A stretch of DNA of 48,634 bases from Verrucomicrobiota bacterium (GTDB taxonomy: Bacteria; Verrucomicrobiota; Verrucomicrobiia; Opitutales; Opitutaceae): the NCBI GenBank assembly GCA_026398135.1, contig JAPLTN010000022.1, positions 1-48,634 of the forward strand, given 5' to 3'. Positions 1-8,097 of this stretch are shown piece by piece. The notes beneath the pieces were generated by a model that searched no databases, was not told the DNA's origin, and saw only the letters and a program-made list of their open reading frames with translations. Each line of letters begins with the position of its first letter. Within the stretch, counting starts at the first letter, position 1. A program made the translations under genes and the position numbers.

Positions 1-1
1 G

Positions 2-1252
2 TGGAGCAACACCCCCGAACTCTGGACCGAGGGCAAACCCGCCGTCTTCCTGCCCGGCCACTGGAATTACCCCGCCGGCACCCGCAAGCCGATGTATGTC
101 TTCGTGAGCCCCGGCGTGGATAAGGTCGCCCTCCTGCTCAATGGCCAGCCGGTGCCCGCCGCTCCCGTGCGCAGCAACCTGTTCCTCTTCACCTTCCCCG
201 AGGTCGAATGGGCCCCCGGCAAGATCGAGGCCATCGGCTACGATGCGGCCGGTCGCGAACTCGCCCGCTGGTCCCACGAAACCGCCGGCGAGCCCGCCGC
301 CCTGCGCCTGAGCGTCATCCAAGGCCCCACCGGCTGGCGCGCCGATGGCTCGGATGTGGTGCTGGTTCAAACCGAGACGGTGGACGCCCAGGGCCGTCGC
401 TGCCCCCTGGCCCAGAACTTGGTCAACTACACCTACACCGGCCCGGTGGTCTGGCGCGGCGGCATCTGGGAGGAAAACGTCGCCAAATACGCGAACCAGA
501 CCGAACTGCCCGTGTTCAACGGCGTGCACCGCGTTTTCCTGCGTTCCACCGAGACCGCCGGCCGCGTGACCCTCACCGCGACCGCGCCCGGTCTGCCGCC
601 CGCCACCCTCACCCTCGACGCCCGCCCGGTCGCCATCGCCCACGGGGCGACGACCGAGATGCCCGCCATCGGCGCCCCGCTCTTCAAGACGGGTCCGGCG
701 CGCTACGGCCCCGACCTGCCGCCCCCGCCCGCGCCTCCGGCCGGCTGGGACGCACCCGACGCATCCACTGCGCGCTCGGCGGATGGCAAATTGGTCAACG
801 GCCTGAGCACCGCCTTCCCGCAAGGCGCGACCATCATCAGCGGCGGAGCCAAGGACGGCGCGACGATCTACAAAGACCGCCCCTGGACTTTTGCCGGCCT
901 GCCTCCCTACCTCGTGGGCGCGGATTACCTGCAAGTCGCCAACGACGACGCCGGCACCTCGGCGGGCGAAGGCGTGGTGTTTAAAATCGGCGCGTTCGGC
1001 CGGGTGTACGTGGCCTACGACGACGGCAACGTACAATTCCCCGTCGTCAGCAGCCCGACCCCGATCAGGAAAACCAAAGACCAAATCCTCATCAACGGCC
1101 GCCCGCACACGATCTACCGCAGCTACGACATGAACGGCGGCGAGCTGACCTACCTCGGCACCAACAGCTGGACCGAGCAGGCTCCCGCCGGGCTAAACAA
1201 CTACGTCGTATTCGTGGTGGCGGAGAAACCCAACACCGTGCCCCCGCCCTGA
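2..1252 (+). CDS. Glycoside hydrolase family 2 (beta-galactosidase-like), C-terminal part; 5' end outside window
   Basis: The reading frame is open from base 2 to the TGA at 1250-1252, so the gene starts left of the window and only about 416 C-terminal residues are visible. The first ~100 residues have the pattern of the DUF4982-type beta-sandwich that follows the catalytic barrel in GH2 enzymes: GHWNYPAGTRKPMYVF, then a VALLLNGQPV strand pair, a short stretch ending in an aromatic Pro-Glu, and a GKIEAIGYDAAGRE strand. A second Ig-like domain follows, with HRVFLRSTETAGRVTLTA. A proline-rich linker near base 710-760 leads to a last beta-rich domain of ~150 residues that I do not recognise. The catalytic domain is not in view, so substrate is unknown; a beta-galactosidase or related exo-glycosidase is the family expectation. 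The location next to uxuBA fits glycan use. Confidence 0.7.
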   Translation, partial: WSNTPELWTEGKPAVFLPGHWNYPAGTRKPMYVFVSPGVDKVALLLNGQPVPAAPVRSNLFLFTFPEVEWAPGKIEAIGYDAAGRELARWSHETAGEPAALRLSVIQGPTGWRADGSDVVLVQTETVDAQGRRCPLAQNLVNYTYTGPVVWRGGIWEENVAKYANQTELPVFNGVHRVFLRSTETAGRVTLTATAPGLPPATLTLDARPVAIAHGATTEMPAIGAPLFKTGPARYGPDLPPPPAPPAGWDAPDASTARSADGKLVNGLSTAFPQGATIISGGAKDGATIYKDRPWTFAGLPPYLVGADYLQVANDDAGTSAGEGVVFKIGAFGRVYVAYDDGNVQFPVVSSPTPIRKTKDQILINGRPHTIYRSYDMNGGELTYLGTNSWTEQAPAGLNNYVVFVVAEKPNTVPPP

Positions 1253-1490
1253 TTCCCCGTCGGCGGCCTCGCTATTCCATACATCTGCGCTCCGTAAAGC
1301 ACATGGCCTCAAACCTCACAACCGCCCGTCCTCCTGTGCCCCGCCCGCCGGAAGTCAGCGAACTGTCCCGGTCCAACCATCTCCGGGTGATCTGCGGCGG
1401 GGTCCTCGATTCGTTCATCGCGTCGGGGAACGTGACCCGGGGATACGGGGTGCTGTTCACTTGCGCGTCCCTCGCCGCCACCTCCCGCTA

Positions 1491-1520
1491 AGCCCGGCCA
1501 GCCGGGCCTCCTCTTTTTTT
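1491..1520 (+). terminator. Intrinsic-terminator-like hairpin abutting the uxuB start codon
   Basis: GCCCGGC (1492-1498), a two-base CA loop and GCCGGGC (1501-1507) form a perfect 7-bp stem, followed by CTCC and a run of seven T (1514-1520) that runs straight into the ATG of uxuB at 1521. It could terminate the upstream GH2 transcript or act as an attenuator in the uxuB leader. The two-base loop is tight, so the real loop would open one or two pairs. The 268-base gap before it (1253-1520) holds no other gene I can support. Confidence 0.45.
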
Positions 1521-2348
1521 ATGTCAAAACCGTCCTTATTTCAGCTCACCGGCAAGGTGATCGTCGTCACCGGTGCCACCGGCGCCCTGGCTGGCTCCGC
1601 CGCCGATTATCTCGCCGCCCAAGGCGCGCGCGTGGCCTACGTCGGCCGCACCCAAGCCAAACTCGACGCCGCGCTGGCCAAGGCCCGCGCCCTCGCCCCC
1701 GGCGCGGAGGTCCTCGGCCTCCTGGCCGATGTCAACGACCGCCCATCGCTGGAGCGCGCCCGCGACACCGTTCTGGCCCAGTGGGGCAGGGTGGACGCCC
1801 TTATCAACGGGGCCGGTGGCAACCAGCCCGGCGCCACCATTCCGCCCGACAAGTCCTTCACCGACCTGGATTATAACGCCTTCCGCGAAGTGATGGACCT
1901 GAACCTCGGGGGCACCGTGCTGCCCACGCTTGTGTTCACCCCGGCGCTCATTGCCGCCGGTTCGGCCAGCGTGATCAACTACTCGTCGGCCTCCGCCACC
2001 CGCGCCATCACCCGGGTGGTGGGCTACTCGGCGGCCAAGGCTGCGGTGGAAAATTTCACCCGCTGGCTGGCGGTGGACTTGGGACGTCGCACCTCCGGCG
2101 GGGTGCGCGTCAACGCCTTGGTGCCCGGCTTCTTCCTCGGCGAGCAAAACCGCCGCCTGCTCACCAACCCCGACGGCTCGCTCACCCCTCGGGGCGAAAC
2201 CATCATCCGCCAGACCCCCTACGGCCGCTTTGGCGAAGCCGACGAACTGCACGGCGCCATCCACTTCCTGCTGGCCGACGCCTCCCGCTTCGTCACCGGC
2301 ACGACCGTGGTGGTGGACGGCGGCTTCGGCGCCTTCTCCGGGGTGTAA
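1521..2348 (+). CDS. uxuB: SDR-type D-mannonate oxidoreductase (fructuronate reductase)
   Basis: A 275-residue short-chain dehydrogenase/reductase. It has a Rossmann start (VIVVTGATGALAG, ~residues 13-25), an NAGG-like NGAGGNQPGA element near residue 95, a catalytic Ser in INYSSASATRA and the Tyr-x-x-x-Lys pair in YSAAKAA (Tyr ~168, Lys ~172). The PGFFL stretch and the VVDGGFGAFSGV C-terminus match the Bacillus YjmF/UxuB branch of the family rather than generic 3-oxoacyl reductases. The expected reaction is NAD(H)-linked interconversion of D-fructuronate and D-mannonate in the cytoplasm. ATG 1521 was chosen because the longer frame from 1461 runs back through the hairpin and poly-T. There is no clear Shine-Dalgarno. 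uxuA, the next pathway step, starts 25 bases downstream, which strongly supports the assignment. Confidence 0.88.
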   Translation: MSKPSLFQLTGKVIVVTGATGALAGSAADYLAAQGARVAYVGRTQAKLDAALAKARALAPGAEVLGLLADVNDRPSLERARDTVLAQWGRVDALINGAGGNQPGATIPPDKSFTDLDYNAFREVMDLNLGGTVLPTLVFTPALIAAGSASVINYSSASATRAITRVVGYSAAKAAVENFTRWLAVDLGRRTSGGVRVNALVPGFFLGEQNRRLLTNPDGSLTPRGETIIRQTPYGRFGEADELHGAIHFLLADASRFVTGTTVVVDGGFGAFSGV

Positions 2349-2373
2349 CCGGTTCCCGATTCCGACCCCGCCC

Positions 2374-3585
2374 ATGAAAACCCGCCCGCTTCCGCTGCTC
2401 GAAGAATGCTTCCGCTGGTTTGGTCCGGCCGATCCGGTGCCGCTCGCTTTCGTGCGCCACGCCGGGGCCACCGCCGTGTTCACCTCGCTCCACGATATTC
2501 CCTACGGCGAAGTCTGGCCCCGCGCGGCCATTCGCGCCCGCCTCGACCAGCTCGCCGCCGCCGGCCTGCGCTGGACCGCCGTCGAGTCGGTGCCGGTGCA
2601 TGAAGACATCAAAACCGGCTCCGGCGATCTGGCCGGCCTGCTGGCCAACTACGCCACCACCCTGCGCAATCTCGCGGCCGAAGGCGTGACCACGGTGATT
2701 TACAACTTCATGCCCGTGCTCGACTGGGTACGCACCGACATGCGCCACGTCCTGCCCGACGGCACCGAATGCCTGCGCTACGACCCGGTGAAATTCGCCG
2801 CCTTCGAGCTCCACGCCCTCCGGCGCCCCGGCGCCGAGGCCGACTTCACTCCCGAGCAGATCGCCGCCGCCGGCCAGTGGTGGGGCGGCCTGGACGACGC
2901 CGCCCGCGCCGCCTTTATCCGCGACATCACCGACGTGTTTCCCGGCTGCAAACTCGGATTGAGTCTCGACGACATCCGCGCCCGCCTCGCCCGTTATGCC
3001 CGCATCGGCCCGGCCGAATTGCGCGCCAACCTCGCCCGTTTTCTCAACGCCGTCGTGCCGGTGGCGACCGAGCTTGGCGTGCGCCTCGCGGTGCATCCCG
3101 ACGACCCGCCCTTCCCGGTGCTCGGGCTGCCGCGGATCGTCTCCACCGCCGGGGACGTGGCCACGCTCTTCGCCCTGGCCGACGCCCCCGCCAATGGCCT
3201 GTGCTTTTGCTCCGGCTCCTTTGGCGCCCGTCCCGACAACGACCTGCTCGCGATGGTCCGCCGCTTCGCCCCGCGCATCCACGCCGTGCACCTGCGCGCC
3301 ACCCGCCGCGAAGCCTCGGGGGCCTTTTACGAAGCCGACCACCTCGACGGCGACGTGGATATGCCGGCCCTGCTGCGTGAATTGTTAAATGAACAAGACC
3401 GCCGCCAGGCCGCCGGCCGCGCCGACTGGCGTCTGCCGCTGCGCCCCGACCACGGGCACACCATGATGCAGGACCTCACTGATTATAAGCCGCTCACCCC
3501 GGGCTATTCCGCCATCGGGCGCATGCGCGGCCTGGCCGAACTGCGCGGCGTCATGCATGGCCTGCGCGCCGCCGGGCGCACTTGA
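2374..3585 (+). CDS. uxuA: Mannonate dehydratase
   Basis: A 403-residue protein (E. coli UxuA is slightly shorter, about 394). It removes water from D-mannonate to give 2-keto-3-deoxygluconate in hexuronate catabolism. Family signatures run along the whole length: an N-terminal RWFGPADPVPLAFVRHAGAT-type block, HDIPYGEVW, AVESVPVHEDIKTG, YNFMPVLDWVRTDM and RRPGAEADFTPEQI. The C-terminal half has the likely metal-binding region: a His in AVHPDDPPFP, a Cys in CFCSGSFGARPDND, a His in IHAVHLRAT and an Asp-His pair in RPDHGHTMM. ATG 2374 gives the conserved short N-terminus; the frame is open further upstream but that part overlaps uxuB. It is co-directional with uxuB and almost certainly co-transcribed with it. 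Confidence 0.93.
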   Translation: MKTRPLPLLEECFRWFGPADPVPLAFVRHAGATAVFTSLHDIPYGEVWPRAAIRARLDQLAAAGLRWTAVESVPVHEDIKTGSGDLAGLLANYATTLRNLAAEGVTTVIYNFMPVLDWVRTDMRHVLPDGTECLRYDPVKFAAFELHALRRPGAEADFTPEQIAAAGQWWGGLDDAARAAFIRDITDVFPGCKLGLSLDDIRARLARYARIGPAELRANLARFLNAVVPVATELGVRLAVHPDDPPFPVLGLPRIVSTAGDVATLFALADAPANGLCFCSGSFGARPDNDLLAMVRRFAPRIHAVHLRATRREASGAFYEADHLDGDVDMPALLRELLNEQDRRQAAGRADWRLPLRPDHGHTMMQDLTDYKPLTPGYSAIGRMRGLAELRGVMHGLRAAGRT

Positions 3586-3634
3586 TACCAATAGTCTCAA
3601 CTAATCGGACTTTAACCAGGAATTGCACAATTTT

Positions 3635-6028
3635 ATGAAATATATAAAAATCGTGCCGAATGGCAGGAACGCAGGAATACCCACGCCGGACCAATCCGGA
3701 TTTTATGCAAATTGCTTCTTGTTTTCCTTTTTTAATCAAAAAAACGTAAACACTTATGCAGAAACGGAAAATGACCATGAACGGATAAATTCATTCATTA
3801 ACCCTTGGCTTAGATACGTTCTCCTCAGCGGTATTTTCCTGACTGCACTTCTTTTAAACCAAACTGCCCGGGCTCAAGACCCCGCAGGGTACACACGGTG
3901 TGCGGATGAAGGCGAAACGTTCACGCTCCCCGCGAAAAGCCATGTGGCCTATGGAGCAAATGGCTACTATATCTATAAATTTAATCAGAGCGGTGCCGTC
4001 ACGTTCGACACCACTAATTTTGGTTCAGACCCGGTTTATGGCACACATAAATCAGGTTACTACAAACTGGCCGATGGCAGTGAATCAAGCGCAGCGCTAT
4101 CCGCTGCCATGGAAAAGATTAGAGCGCATTTAAGCGGTGCGAGCAGGCTAACGGCGATCCAGATTAATGAACAGACGGAGATCATTAAAAGTAATCTGTT
4201 TTTGATTGCCGACAATGACACCGTGCTGACCGCGGCCTTTGCCCTGGTTGACTATTATGAGGCAGCCAAAGGGCCGATCTTTATAAACTCTGCCACGAAG
4301 GGCGGGTTTCCCAACGCACCGGGAGCCACAGACGGGTTTGAGGCGGTACGGGCGGTTTTCATGGTGCAACAAGGTCTCCATGATTACGCGTTTACGCCGG
4401 AAAATGTTAATAAATTTCAGCGCCAGCTGAACGGAAGGAAATTTCTGACTTCCCGGCATTTCCCCGGCGCCGTGGCCAAACCCACCTACGCAGGCAAAAC
4501 GTACATCGCAAAAATCAACGCATCGGTTCCGAAAGATATAGGCTTGCGCACCGCTTTTTCACGATCACCGGCCAGAAGACCCACCGGATATTACCTGGCA
4601 CCCGGAAACATAGGTATTGTCTCTGTTCCCGAGTCCATGGTCAACAAGGGTTTTACGATTCTTGTCGGCGCGCACACCGTGGATAAAACCGGTTCAACGC
4701 CGGTAAGGCGTTTTTTCCGGGTGACCAATTCCTTTCCGATAACCAGTGCCGGCACCCGTATTGCCAATCCATTCGGGGGCGGAATATACATTGTCGCCCC
4801 CTACCTGGCTGATCTCGGCATAATCGATATAAAACTTGAAAACGTGGTGCCCGCCCCCTTTTTCTCGGCAACCAGTTTTCAAAAAACCACTTTACGGGAA
4901 TGGAAGGATGTTCAGCGCAAAAATCCCGCCCCCTGGGCCGATTTTGTGACCGATAAATTCATGATGCAGGTTCCATCGAACTGGATTTATAATTATGAGG
5001 ACCCGGTGGCGCTCATGCAGGACTGGGATAAACGTATGGATGGTGTTTCGGAATTAATCGGCAAGCCTCTGGTTAGAAACAATTATATTTTGTATGTTCA
5101 AATAGACACGGACATTATGTTTGGCGCGTACGGGATCGGCTATCCGCAGGTGAATAACACTTATGAACCCGGGGCCAAAACAAATGGAAAAGAGCCCCAC
5201 TGGTTTTTAAAAAGCGGTGCGGATTTTTCGGCCACCGAATTCCATGAACTCGGGCACGCACAGTTGTTTAGCGGATTTAACGGGGAAGGTGAAGCAGCGG
5301 TGAATGTCCCGGCTGCTTATATCTGGAATGTGAAATACGGGATGGATCTTGATTTGGCATTTGGTAAATCTTTCGATTTTCCCCAGATGAGCAGAGATCA
5401 AGCTGCCATCGCCTGGATGGTTACGCCCAATTTTAGAGCCGGAAAACCCATGGATATATCGAATACAACCCTTGACGAAGTTCGATATCAACATCGCGGA
5501 TATGCCAAATACATCGAAATAGCCGGTTTGTTTGGTTGGAGCAAGTTAGGCGACTTTTACAAGCAGGAGAATCTTGATTATCCTGACGGCGCTCCGGATG
5601 ATGATCCGCATGGCACTCCGGAAGACGGGCTCACGCGCAAGGATAACAGAATATTCAGAATGTCCAAGGCCGCCGGGGTTGATTTGCGTCCCTTGATTCA
5701 TTTCTGGGGAGTTCATCCCGATGATAATAATCTCCTCAAGGAAAGATTAACGGCTGCGGGCTTGTCGCCTTCCGGCAGGATACGTGACCGCCTTCTGCAC
5801 TATAAATCAATTATCCCGATGAATAAGGCCCAGTTTACGGCTCATGCGCGTATTTTATATCCGAATGAAATCACCATCGGTGAAAGTCCGGATTATGGCG
5901 AGGGCTGGTATCATGTCTGGCTTCCGAAATATAACAACTCCCACGGTCTTGCCGCGCAAGCGGCCATCCAGGATATTATTAACTTGTATTTTCCTGCAAG
6001 CGATGCAGGAAAAAACAAGGGCAAGTAG
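3635..6028 (+). CDS. M60-family (enhancin/mucin-type) zinc metallopeptidase, secreted
   Basis: About 797 residues from ATG 3635. The zinc motif HELGH (His 537, Glu 538, His 541 from this start) is followed by GEGEAAVN, which supplies the third Glu expected for M60-like peptidases (HExxH, then a Glu 8-28 residues on). Upstream APWADFV and VPSNW blocks also fit the family. M60 enzymes cut glycoproteins such as mucins. A signal-peptide-like core (RYVLLSGIFLTALLLN then QTARAQ) sits ~65 residues after ATG 3635, too far in for a normal signal. The true start may therefore be a non-ATG codon near 3780-3800, or the 5' end may be disturbed. Nearby ATGs at 3771 and 3777 are in another frame and stop at once. 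GC content is visibly lower than in neighbouring genes, which suggests transfer. Confidence 0.8.
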   Translation: MKYIKIVPNGRNAGIPTPDQSGFYANCFLFSFFNQKNVNTYAETENDHERINSFINPWLRYVLLSGIFLTALLLNQTARAQDPAGYTRCADEGETFTLPAKSHVAYGANGYYIYKFNQSGAVTFDTTNFGSDPVYGTHKSGYYKLADGSESSAALSAAMEKIRAHLSGASRLTAIQINEQTEIIKSNLFLIADNDTVLTAAFALVDYYEAAKGPIFINSATKGGFPNAPGATDGFEAVRAVFMVQQGLHDYAFTPENVNKFQRQLNGRKFLTSRHFPGAVAKPTYAGKTYIAKINASVPKDIGLRTAFSRSPARRPTGYYLAPGNIGIVSVPESMVNKGFTILVGAHTVDKTGSTPVRRFFRVTNSFPITSAGTRIANPFGGGIYIVAPYLADLGIIDIKLENVVPAPFFSATSFQKTTLREWKDVQRKNPAPWADFVTDKFMMQVPSNWIYNYEDPVALMQDWDKRMDGVSELIGKPLVRNNYILYVQIDTDIMFGAYGIGYPQVNNTYEPGAKTNGKEPHWFLKSGADFSATEFHELGHAQLFSGFNGEGEAAVNVPAAYIWNVKYGMDLDLAFGKSFDFPQMSRDQAAIAWMVTPNFRAGKPMDISNTTLDEVRYQHRGYAKYIEIAGLFGWSKLGDFYKQENLDYPDGAPDDDPHGTPEDGLTRKDNRIFRMSKAAGVDLRPLIHFWGVHPDDNNLLKERLTAAGLSPSGRIRDRLLHYKSIIPMNKAQFTAHARILYPNEITIGESPDYGEGWYHVWLPKYNNSHGLAAQAAIQDIINLYFPASDAGKNKGK

Positions 6029-6071
6029 CTTCCCCATTTTTAGTCCGTGCCCTTGACTCGCATGCCACCCC

Positions 6072-8042
6072 ATGAAAATCCGTTTGCCCCAAACATCTCT
6101 GCGCGCGCTTATTCCTTTACTATGCTTTGCCTTGTGCGCGCCTGCGCTTACCGGCCGTGCCGCTCAGTCTGCCGCCTCGCCGGTGGCGAGAGAGGCCGGC
6201 CCGCCTCCAGCGGGCGCCGATTGCGAGCCCGAGCTGCGCGCCCGCTTTGCCCGGCCCGCAGGCACTCCGCCTTATTCTGCTGACGCTCCGACCTATGCCA
6301 CGGCCTACACCGACGCCGAAATCGCGGAACAGCGTCAGCGCGGCACGGACTTTAGGCAGGGGCTGCTGTCCGCCATCGCCGCCAAACAAACCACGTATAC
6401 CGTCGCTCCCGGCGTTTACCGGCTGGCCGGCGGAGGGCTTCGACTCGATAAGGTGGAAAACCTCGTGATCGACTGCAAGGACGTGACGTTTATCACCGAG
6501 GATACGGGTAAAGGCATCGACCTAATCAGTTTTAACGCGTGCAAAGACATCACCCTGCGCGGTCCGGCGGTTTGGGATACCGCCCACCTGCCTTTCAGCC
6601 AGGGCCGCGTGCTTGCCGTCGATCCCGCAGGCTTAAGTTTTGATCTGGACATGCCCCCCGGCTACGCACTCTCCGCCCAGAAACAGGGCCCATCCCGTTA
6701 CCACGTCTTCGATGCCGGCGGCCGTTTGCTGACCTGGGCGCAACAAAGCTTTCAAAGCATCGCCCTGCTTAAAGACCGCACCCTGCGCGTTTCGCTAAAA
6801 AGGCCCTCCCTGGTGCCGCTCACTCCCGGGCAAGTCGTCGCCTTGGAAGTCGGCAAAGGTAGTCTGGCTTCTTATAATAATTGCGAAAACATGACCGTGG
6901 CTGATTTCACCATCCATACCGGCGTGGCCCATCTTTACGAACGCGGCACCCGCGGGTATAGCAAGCAGCTCAACATTCGCTGCGTCACCCCGGCCGGCAC
7001 CAACCGGCTCATTGCCGGCCAGCCGATCCAGCATACGTTCCGAAACGGCACCCTGATCTATGATGGCTGCGAGTTTGGCGTGGGCTGGGACGATGGCATC
7101 AATTTATTGGGCAAATTTTATCTCGTCGCGCGCCAGGTATCGCCGCGTGAACTGATTGTCACCCAAGGCATCGACCAAGGGAGCGAGCTCCTTTTTTATG
7201 GTTTTGATAGTTTCGATCCGCTTGGGGGGGCCAGGGTGGTGCAACAATCCGAAGAAGTGGATAGCCGCGCGGAGGAAGAGCTGCTGTCTTTTGTAAGGAA
7301 GCAGCGCATGCATAAGTTCGATAGGTTGAAACTCAGCCGTATTCTTTTGGACCGCGATGTGCAGGTGCCGCCCTATACGGTGATTGATTGCTCCACCGCC
7401 AGGGCCAATGAAGTGATCGTGCGCAACTGCTACTTCCACGACGCCAATGCCCAGATTCTCCTGCTCCAGGGGGCGAAGAAAGGCCTGGTGGAAAACAATC
7501 TTCTCGAACGCAGCGCCGGTGCAGCCATCCAGGTGGGCTTCAGTATGTATTGGCTGGAAGGTCCGATCCCGGGGGATTTTGTCATTCGAAACAACGTGAT
7601 TCGGGATAACCCGGTTAATCTTCCCACCCCGCGCGGCAGCCCCGGATCGATCTGCATCGTCGGGGGCACGGTTAAGCCGACGAAGAATCGTTTTATTCAC
7701 AACATCGTCATCGAAAATAATACGATTTATAATCCATCCTGCGCCGGTATCTATGCGCGAAACGCGAGTAATGTGATTATTCGCAACAACCTCGTTATTC
7801 GCACCGTCGATCCCCAGCTTGTCGGGGAACGAGGCCGGGGCTTGCCCTCCGCCCCGATAGATTTGGACTCCGTTTCGCATGCGACCGTGGAAAACAACAC
7901 GGTTGTCATGGATCCCTTATGGGCGGCCAAGCCCGTCGCGTGGGGCGCGGACGTGGATTCAGTCATCGTGACGAATAATCGGGTGCATCCGCCGGCAAAG
8001 CCACTTGGAAATACTCCGCCAGAGAAGAGTCGTAAACCCTGA
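6072..8042 (+). CDS. Exported right-handed parallel beta-helix protein, possible GH110-like glycosidase
   Basis: A 656-residue protein with a signal peptide (KIRLPQTS, hydrophobic core, cleavage near ALTGRAA). The body shows the periodic Asn/Val/Ile ladder of a beta-helix: repeated units such as ENLVIDCKDVTF, NEVIVRNCYFHDA, GLVENNLLERS, DFVIRNNVIRDN, NIVIENNTIYN, NVIIRNNLVIR and HATVENNTVVMD. A motif CEFGVGWDDGINLLGKF near residue 337 resembles the acidic DD(A/G)xN block I associate with GH110 alpha-1,3-galactosidases, but I cannot confirm this. Pectate-lyase-like or NosD-like roles remain possible. The position 43 bases after an M60 peptidase and near a GH2 enzyme suggests glycoprotein or polysaccharide breakdown in the periplasm or outside the cell. 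Confidence 0.6.
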   Translation: MKIRLPQTSLRALIPLLCFALCAPALTGRAAQSAASPVAREAGPPPAGADCEPELRARFARPAGTPPYSADAPTYATAYTDAEIAEQRQRGTDFRQGLLSAIAAKQTTYTVAPGVYRLAGGGLRLDKVENLVIDCKDVTFITEDTGKGIDLISFNACKDITLRGPAVWDTAHLPFSQGRVLAVDPAGLSFDLDMPPGYALSAQKQGPSRYHVFDAGGRLLTWAQQSFQSIALLKDRTLRVSLKRPSLVPLTPGQVVALEVGKGSLASYNNCENMTVADFTIHTGVAHLYERGTRGYSKQLNIRCVTPAGTNRLIAGQPIQHTFRNGTLIYDGCEFGVGWDDGINLLGKFYLVARQVSPRELIVTQGIDQGSELLFYGFDSFDPLGGARVVQQSEEVDSRAEEELLSFVRKQRMHKFDRLKLSRILLDRDVQVPPYTVIDCSTARANEVIVRNCYFHDANAQILLLQGAKKGLVENNLLERSAGAAIQVGFSMYWLEGPIPGDFVIRNNVIRDNPVNLPTPRGSPGSICIVGGTVKPTKNRFIHNIVIENNTIYNPSCAGIYARNASNVIIRNNLVIRTVDPQLVGERGRGLPSAPIDLDSVSHATVENNTVVMDPLWAAKPVAWGADVDSVIVTNNRVHPPAKPLGNTPPEKSRKP

Positions 8043-8097
8043 GAAATGCAGTGCATTTCTCTCCTTTATACTAATCTTTAGAATCGCACTTATATCC

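Noticed and set aside
1303-1491. 62-codon frame upstream of uxuB
   Set aside because: No recognisable content and no ribosome binding site; it ends in the hairpin region. Leader-peptide role considered but no amino-acid run supports it.
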